DNA from: Stenotrophomonas cyclobalanopsidis
GTDB taxonomy: Bacteria; Pseudomonadota; Gammaproteobacteria; Xanthomonadales; Xanthomonadaceae
NCBI RefSeq assembly: GCF_008710035.1
Contig: NZ_VYKI01000037.1
Coordinates: forward strand, 1 to 32,832
Length of the DNA stretch: 32,832 nucleotides
Reading direction: 5' to 3'
Part shown: positions 22,337 to 29,533 of the stretch, one piece after another
Layout: the number at the start of each line of letters is the position of its first letter
Numbering within the stretch: the first letter of the stretch is position 1
Position numbers and translations under genes: made by a program
Notes under the pieces: generated by a model
Told to the model about the DNA's origin: nothing
The model's database searches: none
What the model saw: only the letters and a program-made list of their open reading frames with translations

Positions 22337-24034
22337 TTAGTGCAGTCCCAGGCTCAGGTGGTCGGCGACGGGGCCGAGGACCAGGGCCGGCATGAACTGC
22401 AGCACGGTCAGGATGACGATCACCGAGACCAGGGTCAGGGCGAAGGTCGGGGTTTCGATCTGCAGGCTGCCGGCCGATTCCGGGGCCTGGCGCTTGGCGG
22501 CCAGCTGTGCGGCCACCACCAGCGGGATGATCAGCAGCGGGAAGCGGCCCAGCAGCAGCACCAGCGAACAGCTCAGGTTCCACCACACGGTCGCATCGCC
22601 CAGACCCTCGAAGCCCGAGCCGTTGTTGGCATAGGCCGAGACGTACTCGTAGAACACCTGGCTGATGCCATGGAAGCCGGGGTTGGAGGTGCCGGCCAGG
22701 CCGGGTACGGCCAGCGTGACCGCGGTGAACACCAGTAGGGTGATCGGCTGCAGCAGCACCAGCAGGGCCAGCAGGCGCACCTGCGGAGTTTCCAGCTTGC
22801 GGCCGAACAGCTCAGGCGTACGCCCGGTCATCAGCCCGGCCAGGAACACGCCCAGCAGCAGGTAGACGATGAACTGCTGCAGGCCGCAGCCGATGCCGCC
22901 CCAGATCGCGCTGACCAGCATGTTGACCATCGCGATGCCACCGCTCAGCGGCGCCAGCGAATCATGCATGCCGTTCACCGAGCCGTTCGACACCTGAGTG
23001 GTCACCGCCGCCCACAGCGCGGTGCCATCGGCGCCGAAGCGCACTTCCTTGCCTTCCATCAGCAGCGGGGTGGCCGCGCTGGCGCTGTGGCCCTCGCTCC
23101 ACATCATCGCGCCGGTGGAGAGCAGCGACATGCCCAGCATGCAGCTGAGCACCAGGACGCCGAAGCGGCGTCGCCCGGTGAACGCACCGATCATGAAGAT
23201 CACCGCCAGCGGGATCAGCAGGATGCCCACCACCTCCAGCATGTTCGACACCGGGGTCGGGTTCTCCAGCGGGAAACTACTGTTCGGGCCGTACCAGCCG
23301 CCACCGTTGGCGCCCAGCTGCTTGGCCGCGACCATTGCCGCCACCGGGCCCAGCGGCAGCTTCTGCTGGGCCATGCCGGCGCTGGCGTCGATCGGCGTGG
23401 CCTGCGGTCCGCCGGCCATCGTCGAGGGCACGCCCTGGCTGGTCAGCAGCAGGGTCCAGACCAGGCACAGCGGCAACAGGAAGCGCACGCACAGGCGCAC
23501 CACGTCCACGTAGTAGTTGCCCACCGGCACCTGGCGGTCGTCACCGGCCGCAGTCTGCGGTGCACGCGCGAACAGCGCACGCAGCGTGGCCACCGCCAGC
23601 GCCAGGCCCATCATCGGCGTCACCACCTGCAGGCCGGTGATGCCGGTCATCTGCGAGAGGTAGGACAGCTGCGCCTGGCCCGAATAGTGCTGCTGGTTGG
23701 TGTTGGTCAGGAACGAGATCATCGTGTGCAGCGCGGTGTCCCAGCGCATGTTCGGGATCTGGTCCGGGTTCAACGGCAGCCAGGCCTGGGTCATGAACAC
23801 CGCCTGGGTCAGCACCGCCACCACCACGTTGCTCAGCACGAAGGCCAGCACGTAGCCGCGCCAGGACATCGAGCGCGCGGTATCCACGCCGAACAGCCGG
23901 TACAGCGGTTTCTCGATCCAGTGGAACAGCACGTCGGCCTTCATCGGCGTGCCGCGCATCACGCGGGCCAGATACAGGCCCAGCGGCCAGGCCAGCAGCA
24001 GGCTGGCGGCAAGAATCACAAGCATCTCAGTCAT
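22337..24034 (-). CDS. kdpA: Potassium-transporting ATPase subunit KdpA
   Basis: The 565-residue subunit is the K+-selective channel-like part of KdpFABC, with about ten membrane segments. The pore-loop repeats of the SKT fold are visible, e.g. FLTNTNQQHYSGQ, WYGPNSSFPLENPTP (loop with GPNSSF) and YANNGSGFEGL. The ATG at 24034 is preceded by GGAG. It follows kdpF after 12 bp and precedes kdpB by 10 bp. Confidence 0.98.
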   Translation of the reverse strand: MTEMLVILAASLLLAWPLGLYLARVMRGTPMKADVLFHWIEKPLYRLFGVDTARSMSWRGYVLAFVLSNVVVAVLTQAVFMTQAWLPLNPDQIPNMRWDTALHTMISFLTNTNQQHYSGQAQLSYLSQMTGITGLQVVTPMMGLALAVATLRALFARAPQTAAGDDRQVPVGNYYVDVVRLCVRFLLPLCLVWTLLLTSQGVPSTMAGGPQATPIDASAGMAQQKLPLGPVAAMVAAKQLGANGGGWYGPNSSFPLENPTPVSNMLEVVGILLIPLAVIFMIGAFTGRRRFGVLVLSCMLGMSLLSTGAMMWSEGHSASAATPLLMEGKEVRFGADGTALWAAVTTQVSNGSVNGMHDSLAPLSGGIAMVNMLVSAIWGGIGCGLQQFIVYLLLGVFLAGLMTGRTPELFGRKLETPQVRLLALLVLLQPITLLVFTAVTLAVPGLAGTSNPGFHGISQVFYEYVSAYANNGSGFEGLGDATVWWNLSCSLVLLLGRFPLLIIPLVVAAQLAAKRQAPESAGSLQIETPTFALTLVSVIVILTVLQFMPALVLGPVADHLSLGLH

Positions 24035-24046
24035 GGCAGGCTCCGC

Positions 24047-24139
24047 TCAGAACGACTCGGGCCGCAGCACGACATAAAGAAGATAGGCGGCGGCAACCAG
24101 CACCAGCACGCCACAGAACAACGACAGCCAGGGGGACAT
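24047..24139 (-). CDS. kdpF: Potassium-transporting ATPase subunit KdpF
   Basis: A 30-residue single-helix membrane peptide with sequence pattern MSPWLSLFCGVLVLVAAAYL, then LYVVLRPESF. Length, hydrophobicity, and the short charged end with the R-P-E turn all fit KdpF, which stabilises the KdpABC complex. It is the first gene of the kdp operon, 12 bp upstream of kdpA. Confidence 0.92.
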   Translation of the reverse strand: MSPWLSLFCGVLVLVAAAYLLYVVLRPESF

Positions 24140-24208
24140 GGGAATGCGTCCTGGTGGAACCCCTCCACCTCAGGCCGCCATCGTCGTCCTGCCCCCCATA
24201 AACGCACT

Positions 24209-24232
24209 ACGCGCCGGATGGGGCCGGCGCGT
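24209..24232. promoter_or_regulatory. Perfect 9-bp inverted repeat in the kdp promoter region
   Basis: ACGCGCCGG (24209-24217) and CCGGCGCGT (24224-24232) form a perfect dyad with a 6-bp spacer, directly abutting the probable KdpE site. It could be the terminator hairpin of the upstream pyrE-linked transcript (no T-run follows on the minus strand), a REP-like remnant, or an operator. Its role is unknown. Confidence 0.4.
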
Positions 24233-24246
24233 AAAGAGTGCATAAA
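24230..24246 (-). promoter_or_regulatory. Probable KdpE-binding site
   Basis: On the minus strand the sequence is TTTATGCACTCTTTACG: two T-rich half-sites, TTTATG and TTTACG, separated by 5 bp. The E. coli KdpE box as I recall it is TTTATACTTTTTTTACA, with the same total length and the same half-site spacing. The site lies about 90-107 bp upstream of the kdpF start, a suitable place for an activator. Confidence 0.55.
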
Positions 24247-24265
24247 TTCCGTTGTGGCCGGGGCC

Positions 24266-24910
24266 TCAACCGCCCGGGGCCATGCCCTTCAGCTCGCGGT
24301 AGCGTTGCAGGCTGGCCTCGATCTCGGCCTTCAGCGTGACCTGCTGCTGCTCGAAGCTGGCCTGCAGGCGCTGCTGCGCCTGCAGCTGGGCGTGGCGCTG
24401 GCGGATCGCCTCGGCCTGCTTGTCGGCCACTTTGCCGCCGGCCAGCTCGCGATCACCGGCCGTCCCCAGCAGGGTCACCAGCGAATCGCGCAGGCTGCTG
24501 ACGTTGTAGCGCGCGGTGTTCAGATTGTTGTCGAGCACCTCCTGGCGCTCGTTGAACACCTTGCGCAGTGCATCCTCGCTGCCATAGGTCGACAACATGG
24601 CCTGCTCGGTGCGCTGCTTGGTCTGCGCCGCCATCAGGTCCAGCTGGGCCTGCGCCGCCACGGTGGCCGCGGCGGCGCGTTCCTCGTCGGTCAACGCGCG
24701 CTGCACCTGCGCATTGCGCATGCCGCTGCTGGCGTTGAACTCCTCGCGGGCGTTGTTGACCGCATTGGCCGGCAGCGAATCGCTGCAGATCCGCTCCTTG
24801 CCCTCGTTCCAGCAGTACAGCTTCTTGTCCGGCGTGCCGGACTGGGCCAGCAGGCTGGCCGGCAGCGCCAGCAGCAGGCTGGCGGCAACGATGGCAGGAA
24901 CTCGGAACAT
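24266..24910 (-). CDS. Exported coiled-coil protein, DUF4124-like N terminus
   Basis: The 214-residue protein has a signal peptide (MFRVPAIVAASLLLALPASLLAQ). A short segment with two cysteines (KLYCWNEGKERICSDSLPANA, Cys33 and Cys42) resembles the start of DUF4124-type exported proteins. A long, Gln/Ala/Glu-rich helical region (about 55-205) is probably coiled coil. It is expected in the periplasm. GGAAGG precedes the ATG. It starts 16 bp after the pyrE stop on the same strand, so the two are probably cotranscribed. The function is unknown. Confidence 0.77.
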   Translation of the reverse strand: MFRVPAIVAASLLLALPASLLAQSGTPDKKLYCWNEGKERICSDSLPANAVNNAREEFNASSGMRNAQVQRALTDEERAAAATVAAQAQLDLMAAQTKQRTEQAMLSTYGSEDALRKVFNERQEVLDNNLNTARYNVSSLRDSLVTLLGTAGDRELAGGKVADKQAEAIRQRHAQLQAQQRLQASFEQQQVTLKAEIEASLQRYRELKGMAPGG

Positions 24911-24926
24911 GCGACCTTCCCCTGGG

Positions 24927-25586
24927 TCAGCGTGCGGAACGGACGCCATACTGGGCGCGATAGGCCTCCAGCGGCTGCCGGTAGCCCACAAGTTCCGGGT
25001 TTCCGGAGGCGAAATCAAGCAGATCGGCCAGGGTTGCGACGGCGATCACCGGGATGCCGGCTTCATCGGCAACGGCCTGCGCCGCCGAGCGGTGGTCGGC
25101 TTCCGAGGCGATTTCCTGGCGGTCCAGCGCCACCACGATGCCAGCCGGGATGCCGCCGGCAGCGCGGATGATGGCCAGGGCTTCGCGGATGGCGGTGCCG
25201 GCGGTGATCACGTCGTCGACGATCAGCACGCGCTTGCCGGTCAGGTCGGCGCCGATCAGCTGGCCGCCCTCACCGTGGTCCTTCACTTCCTTGCGGTTGA
25301 ACGACAGCGGCAGGTCGCGGCCACGCTGGGCCAGCTCGCAGGCCATCGCGGTGGCCAGCGGGATGCCCTTGTAGGCCGGGCCGAAGACCACGTCGTACTT
25401 GATCCCGCTGGCATCGATGGCGTCCGAATAGCAGGCGCCCAGCTGGGACAGCAGCGAGCCGGAGTCGAAACGACCGGCATTGAAGAAATAGGGGCTCAGC
25501 CGGCCGGACTTGAGGGTGAACTGGCCGAAGCGCAGGGCATCGGCGGTCAGGGCCAGCTGCAGGAAACGGTGGCGGTGGTCGCTCAT
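24927..25586 (-). CDS. pyrE: Orotate phosphoribosyltransferase
   Basis: The 219-residue enzyme joins orotate to PRPP to give orotidine 5'-phosphate in pyrimidine synthesis. It has the PRPP-binding signature VLIVDDVITAGTA (about 118-130), the flexible catalytic loop with FNRKEVKDHGEGG, and the N-terminal substrate region FTLKSGRLSPYFFNAG. I chose the ATG at 25586 (MSDHRHRF), which gives the usual family length. A start at 25601 adding five residues is possible. It is divergent from the exonuclease III gene, an arrangement often seen in Xanthomonadaceae, and upstream of the exported coiled-coil gene. Confidence 0.97.
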   Translation of the reverse strand: MSDHRHRFLQLALTADALRFGQFTLKSGRLSPYFFNAGRFDSGSLLSQLGACYSDAIDASGIKYDVVFGPAYKGIPLATAMACELAQRGRDLPLSFNRKEVKDHGEGGQLIGADLTGKRVLIVDDVITAGTAIREALAIIRAAGGIPAGIVVALDRQEIASEADHRSAAQAVADEAGIPVIAVATLADLLDFASGNPELVGYRQPLEAYRAQYGVRSAR

Positions 25587-25701
25587 CAAAACTCGATTCA
25601 TCTTCATTTGGAGCACAAATCCTAATCCAGCTGGGCTTTCCGCGCTCGTCCGGCCCCGTGTGCAGGCCCTGCCGGGCCCGGCCGGCCGGCTGCGCGGGCC
25701 G

Positions 25702-25726
25702 CCGGGCAACCGGTATGCTTGCCCGG
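25702..25726. promoter_or_regulatory. Inverted repeat around a putative -10 box before the exonuclease III-ampG operon
   Basis: CCGGGCAA (25702-25709) and TTGCCCGG (25719-25726) form a perfect 8-bp dyad. The 9-bp spacer contains most of TATGCT (25714-25719), a plausible -10 element. The dyad lies 24 bp before the ATG at 25750. A repressor bound here would cover the promoter. Alternatively the dyad is only a structured 5' leader. Confidence 0.4.
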
Positions 25727-25749
25727 TTTCCCGCCGTAGGTTCATCTGC

Positions 25750-26550
25750 ATGCGCATCATCAGCTTCAACGCCAATGGCATCCGCTCGGCCGCCACCAAG
25801 GGCTTCCTCGACTGGTTCCGGGCCCAGGACGCCGACGTTCTGTGCATCCAGGAAACCAAGGCGCAGGAAGACCAGCTTACCGATCCGATGTTCCGCCCCG
25901 ACGGCCACCACTGCTTCTACCGCGACGCCATCACCAAGAAGGGCTACAGCGGCGTGGCCATCTACAGCAAGCGCGAGCCGGACCAGGTCATCACCTCGCT
26001 GGGCTGGGCCCCGTTCGATGACGAAGGCCGCTACATCGAGGCCCGCTTCGGCAATCTCAGCGTGGTCTCCTTCTATATCCCGTCCGGCAGCTCGGGCGAC
26101 CTGCGCCAGGGCTTCAAGTTCGAAGTGATGGAATGGCTGCGGCCGATCCTGGAAGAGTGGGCGCGCAGCGGCCGCGACTATGTCCTGTGCGGCGACTGGA
26201 ACATCGTCCGCTCGGCGCTGGACATCAGGAACTGGAAGTCCAACCAGAAGAATTCCGGCTGCCTGCCCGAGGAGCGCGACTGGCTCAACGGCCTGTGCGC
26301 CGACCACGGCCAGGCCACCGACGTGGCCACCGGCCGCGGCTGGGCCGATGCCTACCGCCTGCTGCACCCCACCGGCGAGGACTACACCTGGTGGAGCAAC
26401 CGCGGCGCCGCCCGCGCCAACAACGTCGGTTGGCGCATCGATTACCAGTTCATCACCCCCGGCCTGCGTGACCGCCTGCGCAGCTGCTCGATCTACCGCG
26501 ACGAGCGCTTCTCCGACCACGCCCCGTTCACCGTGGACTACGACCTGTGA
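25750..26550 (+). CDS. xthA: Exodeoxyribonuclease III family AP endonuclease
   Basis: The 266-residue member of the exonuclease III/APE1 family is expected to cut DNA at abasic sites and remove 3'-blocked ends in base excision repair. Catalytic motifs visible are NANGIRS (metal-site Asn), IQETKAQ (metal Glu), GYSGVAIYS, the CGDWNIV Asp/Asn pair, WWSNRG, and the C-terminal SDHAPFTVDYDL (catalytic Asp-His). The ATG at 25750 begins directly with the MRIISFNANG core. Its stop overlaps the GTG start of ampG (GTGA), giving tight translational coupling. By position it is probably the gene named ampN in S. maltophilia, reported to form an operon with ampG. That identification is from memory of the literature. 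Confidence 0.92.
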   Translation: MRIISFNANGIRSAATKGFLDWFRAQDADVLCIQETKAQEDQLTDPMFRPDGHHCFYRDAITKKGYSGVAIYSKREPDQVITSLGWAPFDDEGRYIEARFGNLSVVSFYIPSGSSGDLRQGFKFEVMEWLRPILEEWARSGRDYVLCGDWNIVRSALDIRNWKSNQKNSGCLPEERDWLNGLCADHGQATDVATGRGWADAYRLLHPTGEDYTWWSNRGAARANNVGWRIDYQFITPGLRDRLRSCSIYRDERFSDHAPFTVDYDL

Positions 26551-27848
26551 GCGACGCCGCTGCAAAGCCCAGCTACAAAGGCTGGGCCGGGATCAAGCGC
26601 GCCTTCGGCACGCCCTCGGCCCTGACCATGGCCCTGCTGGGCTTCGGCAGCGGCCTGCCGTTCCTGCTGATCGCCTCGCAGACGCTTTCAACCCGCCTGC
26701 GTGATGTCGGCCTGGACCTGGGCAGCATCGGCCTGATCAGCCTGGCCAGCTTCTTCTACCTGCTCAAGTTCGTGTGGGCCCCGCTGCTGGACCGCTACGC
26801 GTTCCCGTTGCTGGCGTTCCTCGGCCGCCGCCGCTCCTGGCTGCTGCTGTCGCAGGTGGCCGTGCTGATCGGCCTGGTCGCGCTGGCCTTTGTCCGCCCC
26901 GAACAGGGCGTCTGGCCGCTGGTGGCCTGGGTGCTGGTGGCGTCCTTCGCCGGTGCCACCCAGGATTCGGTGGTCGATGCCTACCGCATCGAGATCGCCC
27001 CGGAAACCGCGCAGGCCGCGCTGGCGGCCACCTACACCCTGGGCTACCGCATCGGCCTGATCCTGGCCGGTGCCGGCGCGCTCTACCTGGCCCAGTTCGA
27101 AGGCTGGATCGTCGCCTACCTGGCCATGGCCGGGCTGATGCTGCTGCCGATCATCACTACCCTGCTGTGCCGTGAGCCGGACCGCCCCGCGCAGGCCGTG
27201 CAGCGCCGCATCGATGTGGCCGAAGCCTTCGTGCAGCCGATCACCAGCTTCTTCACCCGCAACGGCATCGCCCTGGCGCTGGGCCTGCTCGCCTTCGTCG
27301 GCCTGTTCAAGTTCCCCGACCAGGTCATCGGCGTGATGGCGGGTCCTTTCTACCTGGATTCGGGCTTCGACAAGGCCGACATCGCCACCGTCTCCAAGCT
27401 GTTCGGCGTCTGGATGGGCATCGGCGGCGCCTTCCTCGGCGGCATCGCCGTGGCCGCCTTCGGCTTCCGCCGCATGCTGCTGGTGGCGGCGCTGGGCGTG
27501 GCCCTGTCCAACCTCGCCTTCCTGCTGATGGCGCACAACCCGGGCCAGCTGTGGGCGTTCTACGCCGCGCTCAGCGCCGACAACCTGTTCCAGGGCTTCG
27601 CCGGCACCGTGCTGGTGGCCTTCATGTCCTCGCTCACCGACCGCAACTTCACCGCCACCCAGTACGCCCTGCTGGTGTCGCTGGCCAACCTGCCCGGCAA
27701 GTTCGTCGGCGGCGTGTCCGGCTACATCGTCGAGGCCACCTCCTACAGCACCTTCTTCATGCTCAGCGCGGTCACTGTAGTACCGACCCTGCTGCTGCTG
27801 GCCTGGCTGTGGCCGCGCATCCACGACCGCAGCGCCCCCGCCCCCTGA
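26547..27848 (+). CDS. ampG: Muropeptide permease AmpG
   Basis: The 433-residue MFS permease has about 12 hydrophobic segments. It carries the AmpG signatures LLGFGSGLPFLLIASQTLST, LKFVWAPLLDR, a following LGRRRSW loop, and FAGATQDSVVDAYRIE. It imports GlcNAc-anhydroMurNAc peptides from the periplasm for cell-wall recycling. In S. maltophilia this import is required for induction of the L1 and L2 beta-lactamases. The start is GTG at 26547, overlapping the exonuclease III stop by 4 bp. anmK, another peptidoglycan-recycling gene, lies close downstream on the other strand. Confidence 0.93.
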   Translation: MSDAAAKPSYKGWAGIKRAFGTPSALTMALLGFGSGLPFLLIASQTLSTRLRDVGLDLGSIGLISLASFFYLLKFVWAPLLDRYAFPLLAFLGRRRSWLLLSQVAVLIGLVALAFVRPEQGVWPLVAWVLVASFAGATQDSVVDAYRIEIAPETAQAALAATYTLGYRIGLILAGAGALYLAQFEGWIVAYLAMAGLMLLPIITTLLCREPDRPAQAVQRRIDVAEAFVQPITSFFTRNGIALALGLLAFVGLFKFPDQVIGVMAGPFYLDSGFDKADIATVSKLFGVWMGIGGAFLGGIAVAAFGFRRMLLVAALGVALSNLAFLLMAHNPGQLWAFYAALSADNLFQGFAGTVLVAFMSSLTDRNFTATQYALLVSLANLPGKFVGGVSGYIVEATSYSTFFMLSAVTVVPTLLLLAWLWPRIHDRSAPAP

Positions 27849-27926
27849 TTGCCTGACTGCGCAACCTGCGGGATGATCGCCGCAGACGCGCCGAGGGGGC
27901 GGTGCCTTGCGAACGGGGGAGTGAGC

Positions 27927-28157
27927 ATGGCCGATGTAGTGCTGCGGGACGTGGACCCGCTGACGTTTGAACGTATCCGAAGGGTGGCCGTGGCGCGCGG
28001 CTGGACCCACGAGCAGGCCTGTTCTGTGCTGCTTGAACAGGGCCTGCTGAGCAGCGAGCTGGAGGTCCGCTCCGGCTTCGGCGATCCCGAAGTGGACGCC
28101 CTGTCAGCGGCGATCGCCGCCCTGCATGCGATGCCGGCGGGGCAGGGCTTCGATTGA
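27927..28157 (+). CDS. Small ribbon-helix-helix-like protein (FitA/Arc type)
   Basis: The 76-residue protein starts at the ATG at 27927, which has GGGGGAG about 6 nt upstream; the frame is open back to 27849 but that part has no merit as coding sequence. The N-terminal pattern ADVVLRDVDPLTFERIRRVA, then ARGWTHEQACSVLLEQGL, fits a beta-strand followed by two helices, as in FitA-like ribbon-helix-helix DNA-binding proteins. The C-terminal tail (FGDPEVDALSAAIAALHAMP) has no known domain. No PIN-domain toxin gene lies next to it, so if it derives from an antitoxin it is an orphan. The fold assignment is tentative. Confidence 0.62.
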   Translation: MADVVLRDVDPLTFERIRRVAVARGWTHEQACSVLLEQGLLSSELEVRSGFGDPEVDALSAAIAALHAMPAGQGFD

Positions 28158-28170
28158 TCTGATACCGCGT

Positions 28171-28326
28171 CGCCGGGCACGGCCCGGCGCTACCGGTGGT
28201 TGCCGGGATTCCTCGCCGCCGGGCATGGCCCGGCGCTACCGGTGGTTGCCGGGATTCCTCGCCGCCGGGCACGGCCCGGCGCTACCGGGATGGTGTCGAC
28301 GGGGTAGCGCCGGGCCATGCCCGGCG
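28171..28326. repeat. SMAG-type REP array, four elements, 46-bp period
   Basis: Three 23-bp palindromic elements ending in GCGCTAC lie at 28171-28193, 28217-28239 and 28263-28285 with an exact 46-bp period. An inverted copy starting GTAGCGCCGGGC lies at 28304-28326. The core pairs GCCGGGC with GCCCGGC around a 2-nt centre (AC/AT/CA variants). The outer two copies of the tandem carry CAC where the middle one carries CAT. The array fills the gap between the convergent small RHH-like gene and anmK and probably acts as a transcription end for both. Confidence 0.88.
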
Positions 28327-28338
28327 GGTGGCGCGATC

Positions 28339-29466
28339 TCACGCCAGATGGATCGCCCCGAGAATCCGCGGCCCCTGTGCCCCGGTCACGCTCGGCAGGT
28401 TGCCGGCCAGCCCATCCATCGTCCGCTGTGCCAGCCAGGCAAAGCCCATCGCCTCCACATACTCCGGGTCCAGCCCATGCACGGCGCTGGATTCCACCGC
28501 CACGCCCGGCAGCAGTGCCGCCAGCCGGTGCATCAGCTGCCGGTTGTGCACGCCACCGCCGCAGACCAGCACCCGGCGGGTCTCCGGCTGCTGGGCCAGC
28601 AATGCATCGGCCACGGTCACCGCGGTCAGTTCCAGCAGGGTGGCCTGCACATCGGCGGCGGCGTACTCGCCTTCGCCCATGCGCGCCTCGGCCCAGGCCA
28701 GGTGGAACTGCTCGCGGCCGGTGCTCTTGGGCGGCGGCAGCGCGAACCACGGGTCCGCACGCCAGCTGGCCAGCAGCGGTGCATCCACCGCACCACTGGC
28801 CGCATAGGCCCCGTCGGCGTCGAAGGTGCGGCCGGTATGGCGCTGGCACCAGGCATCCATCAGCGCATTGGCCGGGCCGGTGTCGAAGCCGCGCGGCACG
28901 CCCTGCCGGGGGATCAGGGTCAGGTTGCCGATGCCACCCAGGTTGAGGACCGCGCGGTCCTCGCCGGCCGTGCCCAGCATCGCCAGGTGGAAGGCCGGCA
29001 TCAACGGCGCCCCATGGCCGCCAGCGGCCACGTCGCGGCGGCGGAAATCGGCCACCGTGGTGATCCCGGTCAGTTCGGCAATGCGGTTGCCATCGCCCAG
29101 CTGCACGGTGAAGGCGGGGTCGGCCAGCGGCCGGTGGCGCACGGTCTGCCCGTGCGAGCCGATCGCCCGCACCTGGCGGCGGTCTACGCCGGCCTCGTCC
29201 AGCAGCTGGTTGGCGGCGGCGGCGAAGTTGATCGCGATGCGCGCATCCAGTTCGCCCAGCTCTTCCAGCGACTCCAGCGGACCGCCTTCGCCCAGCGCCA
29301 CCAGCCGTGCGCGCAGCACCGGCTCCCAGCGGGCGGTCAGGCCACGCACGAAGCGGCAGCCGCCGCTGGCGGGGAACTGCACCAGCGCGGCATCGATGCC
29401 GTCGGCGCTGGTGCCGGACATCAGGCCAAGGTAGAGCGGGGCATCAACGTCGACGGTCGTGTTCAT
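28339..29466 (-). CDS. anmK: Anhydro-N-acetylmuramic acid kinase
   Basis: The 375-residue enzyme phosphorylates and opens 1,6-anhydroMurNAc to MurNAc-6-phosphate in peptidoglycan recycling. Signatures visible are LGLMSGTSADGIDAAL (ATP phosphate loop), IGSHGQTVRH, GHGAPLMPAFH, LNLGGIGNLT, FDTGPANALMDAW (catalytic Asp region) and VLVCGGGVHN. I chose the ATG at 29466, which lies after the terminator at 29477-29514; ATGs at 29475 and 29493 would fall beside or inside that terminator. Gene order tyrS, M23 peptidase, anmK is also seen in Pseudomonas aeruginosa. Confidence 0.96.
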   Translation of the reverse strand: MNTTVDVDAPLYLGLMSGTSADGIDAALVQFPASGGCRFVRGLTARWEPVLRARLVALGEGGPLESLEELGELDARIAINFAAAANQLLDEAGVDRRQVRAIGSHGQTVRHRPLADPAFTVQLGDGNRIAELTGITTVADFRRRDVAAGGHGAPLMPAFHLAMLGTAGEDRAVLNLGGIGNLTLIPRQGVPRGFDTGPANALMDAWCQRHTGRTFDADGAYAASGAVDAPLLASWRADPWFALPPPKSTGREQFHLAWAEARMGEGEYAAADVQATLLELTAVTVADALLAQQPETRRVLVCGGGVHNRQLMHRLAALLPGVAVESSAVHGLDPEYVEAMGFAWLAQRTMDGLAGNLPSVTGAQGPRILGAIHLA

Positions 29467-29476
29467 GGCGGGCATA

Positions 29477-29514
29477 AAAAAAGGACGCGGCAAGCTTGGG
29501 CTGCCGCGTCCTTC
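29477..29514 (-). terminator. Rho-independent terminator of the M23 peptidase gene
   Basis: AAGGACGCGGCA (29481-29492) and TGCCGCGTCCTT (29502-29513) form a perfect 12-bp stem with a 9-nt loop. On the minus strand it is followed by a T-run (the A-run at 29476-29480 plus the stem end). It lies between the M23 peptidase stop and the anmK start, so anmK needs readthrough or its own promoter. Confidence 0.88.
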
Positions 29515-29533
29515 CTCGTCAACGCAGCGCGGG

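Noticed and set aside
24140..24265. Possible small RNA or riboswitch between the pyrE-linked gene and kdpF
   Set aside because: The only structure is one dyad next to a KdpE-like box. A promoter region explains it better, and no conserved riboswitch pattern is visible.
22964..25171. A 735-codon open frame on the plus strand opposite kdpA, kdpF and pyrE
   Set aside because: It crosses several real genes and their intergenic gaps in antisense, and the product is His/Gln/Arg-rich without any domain.
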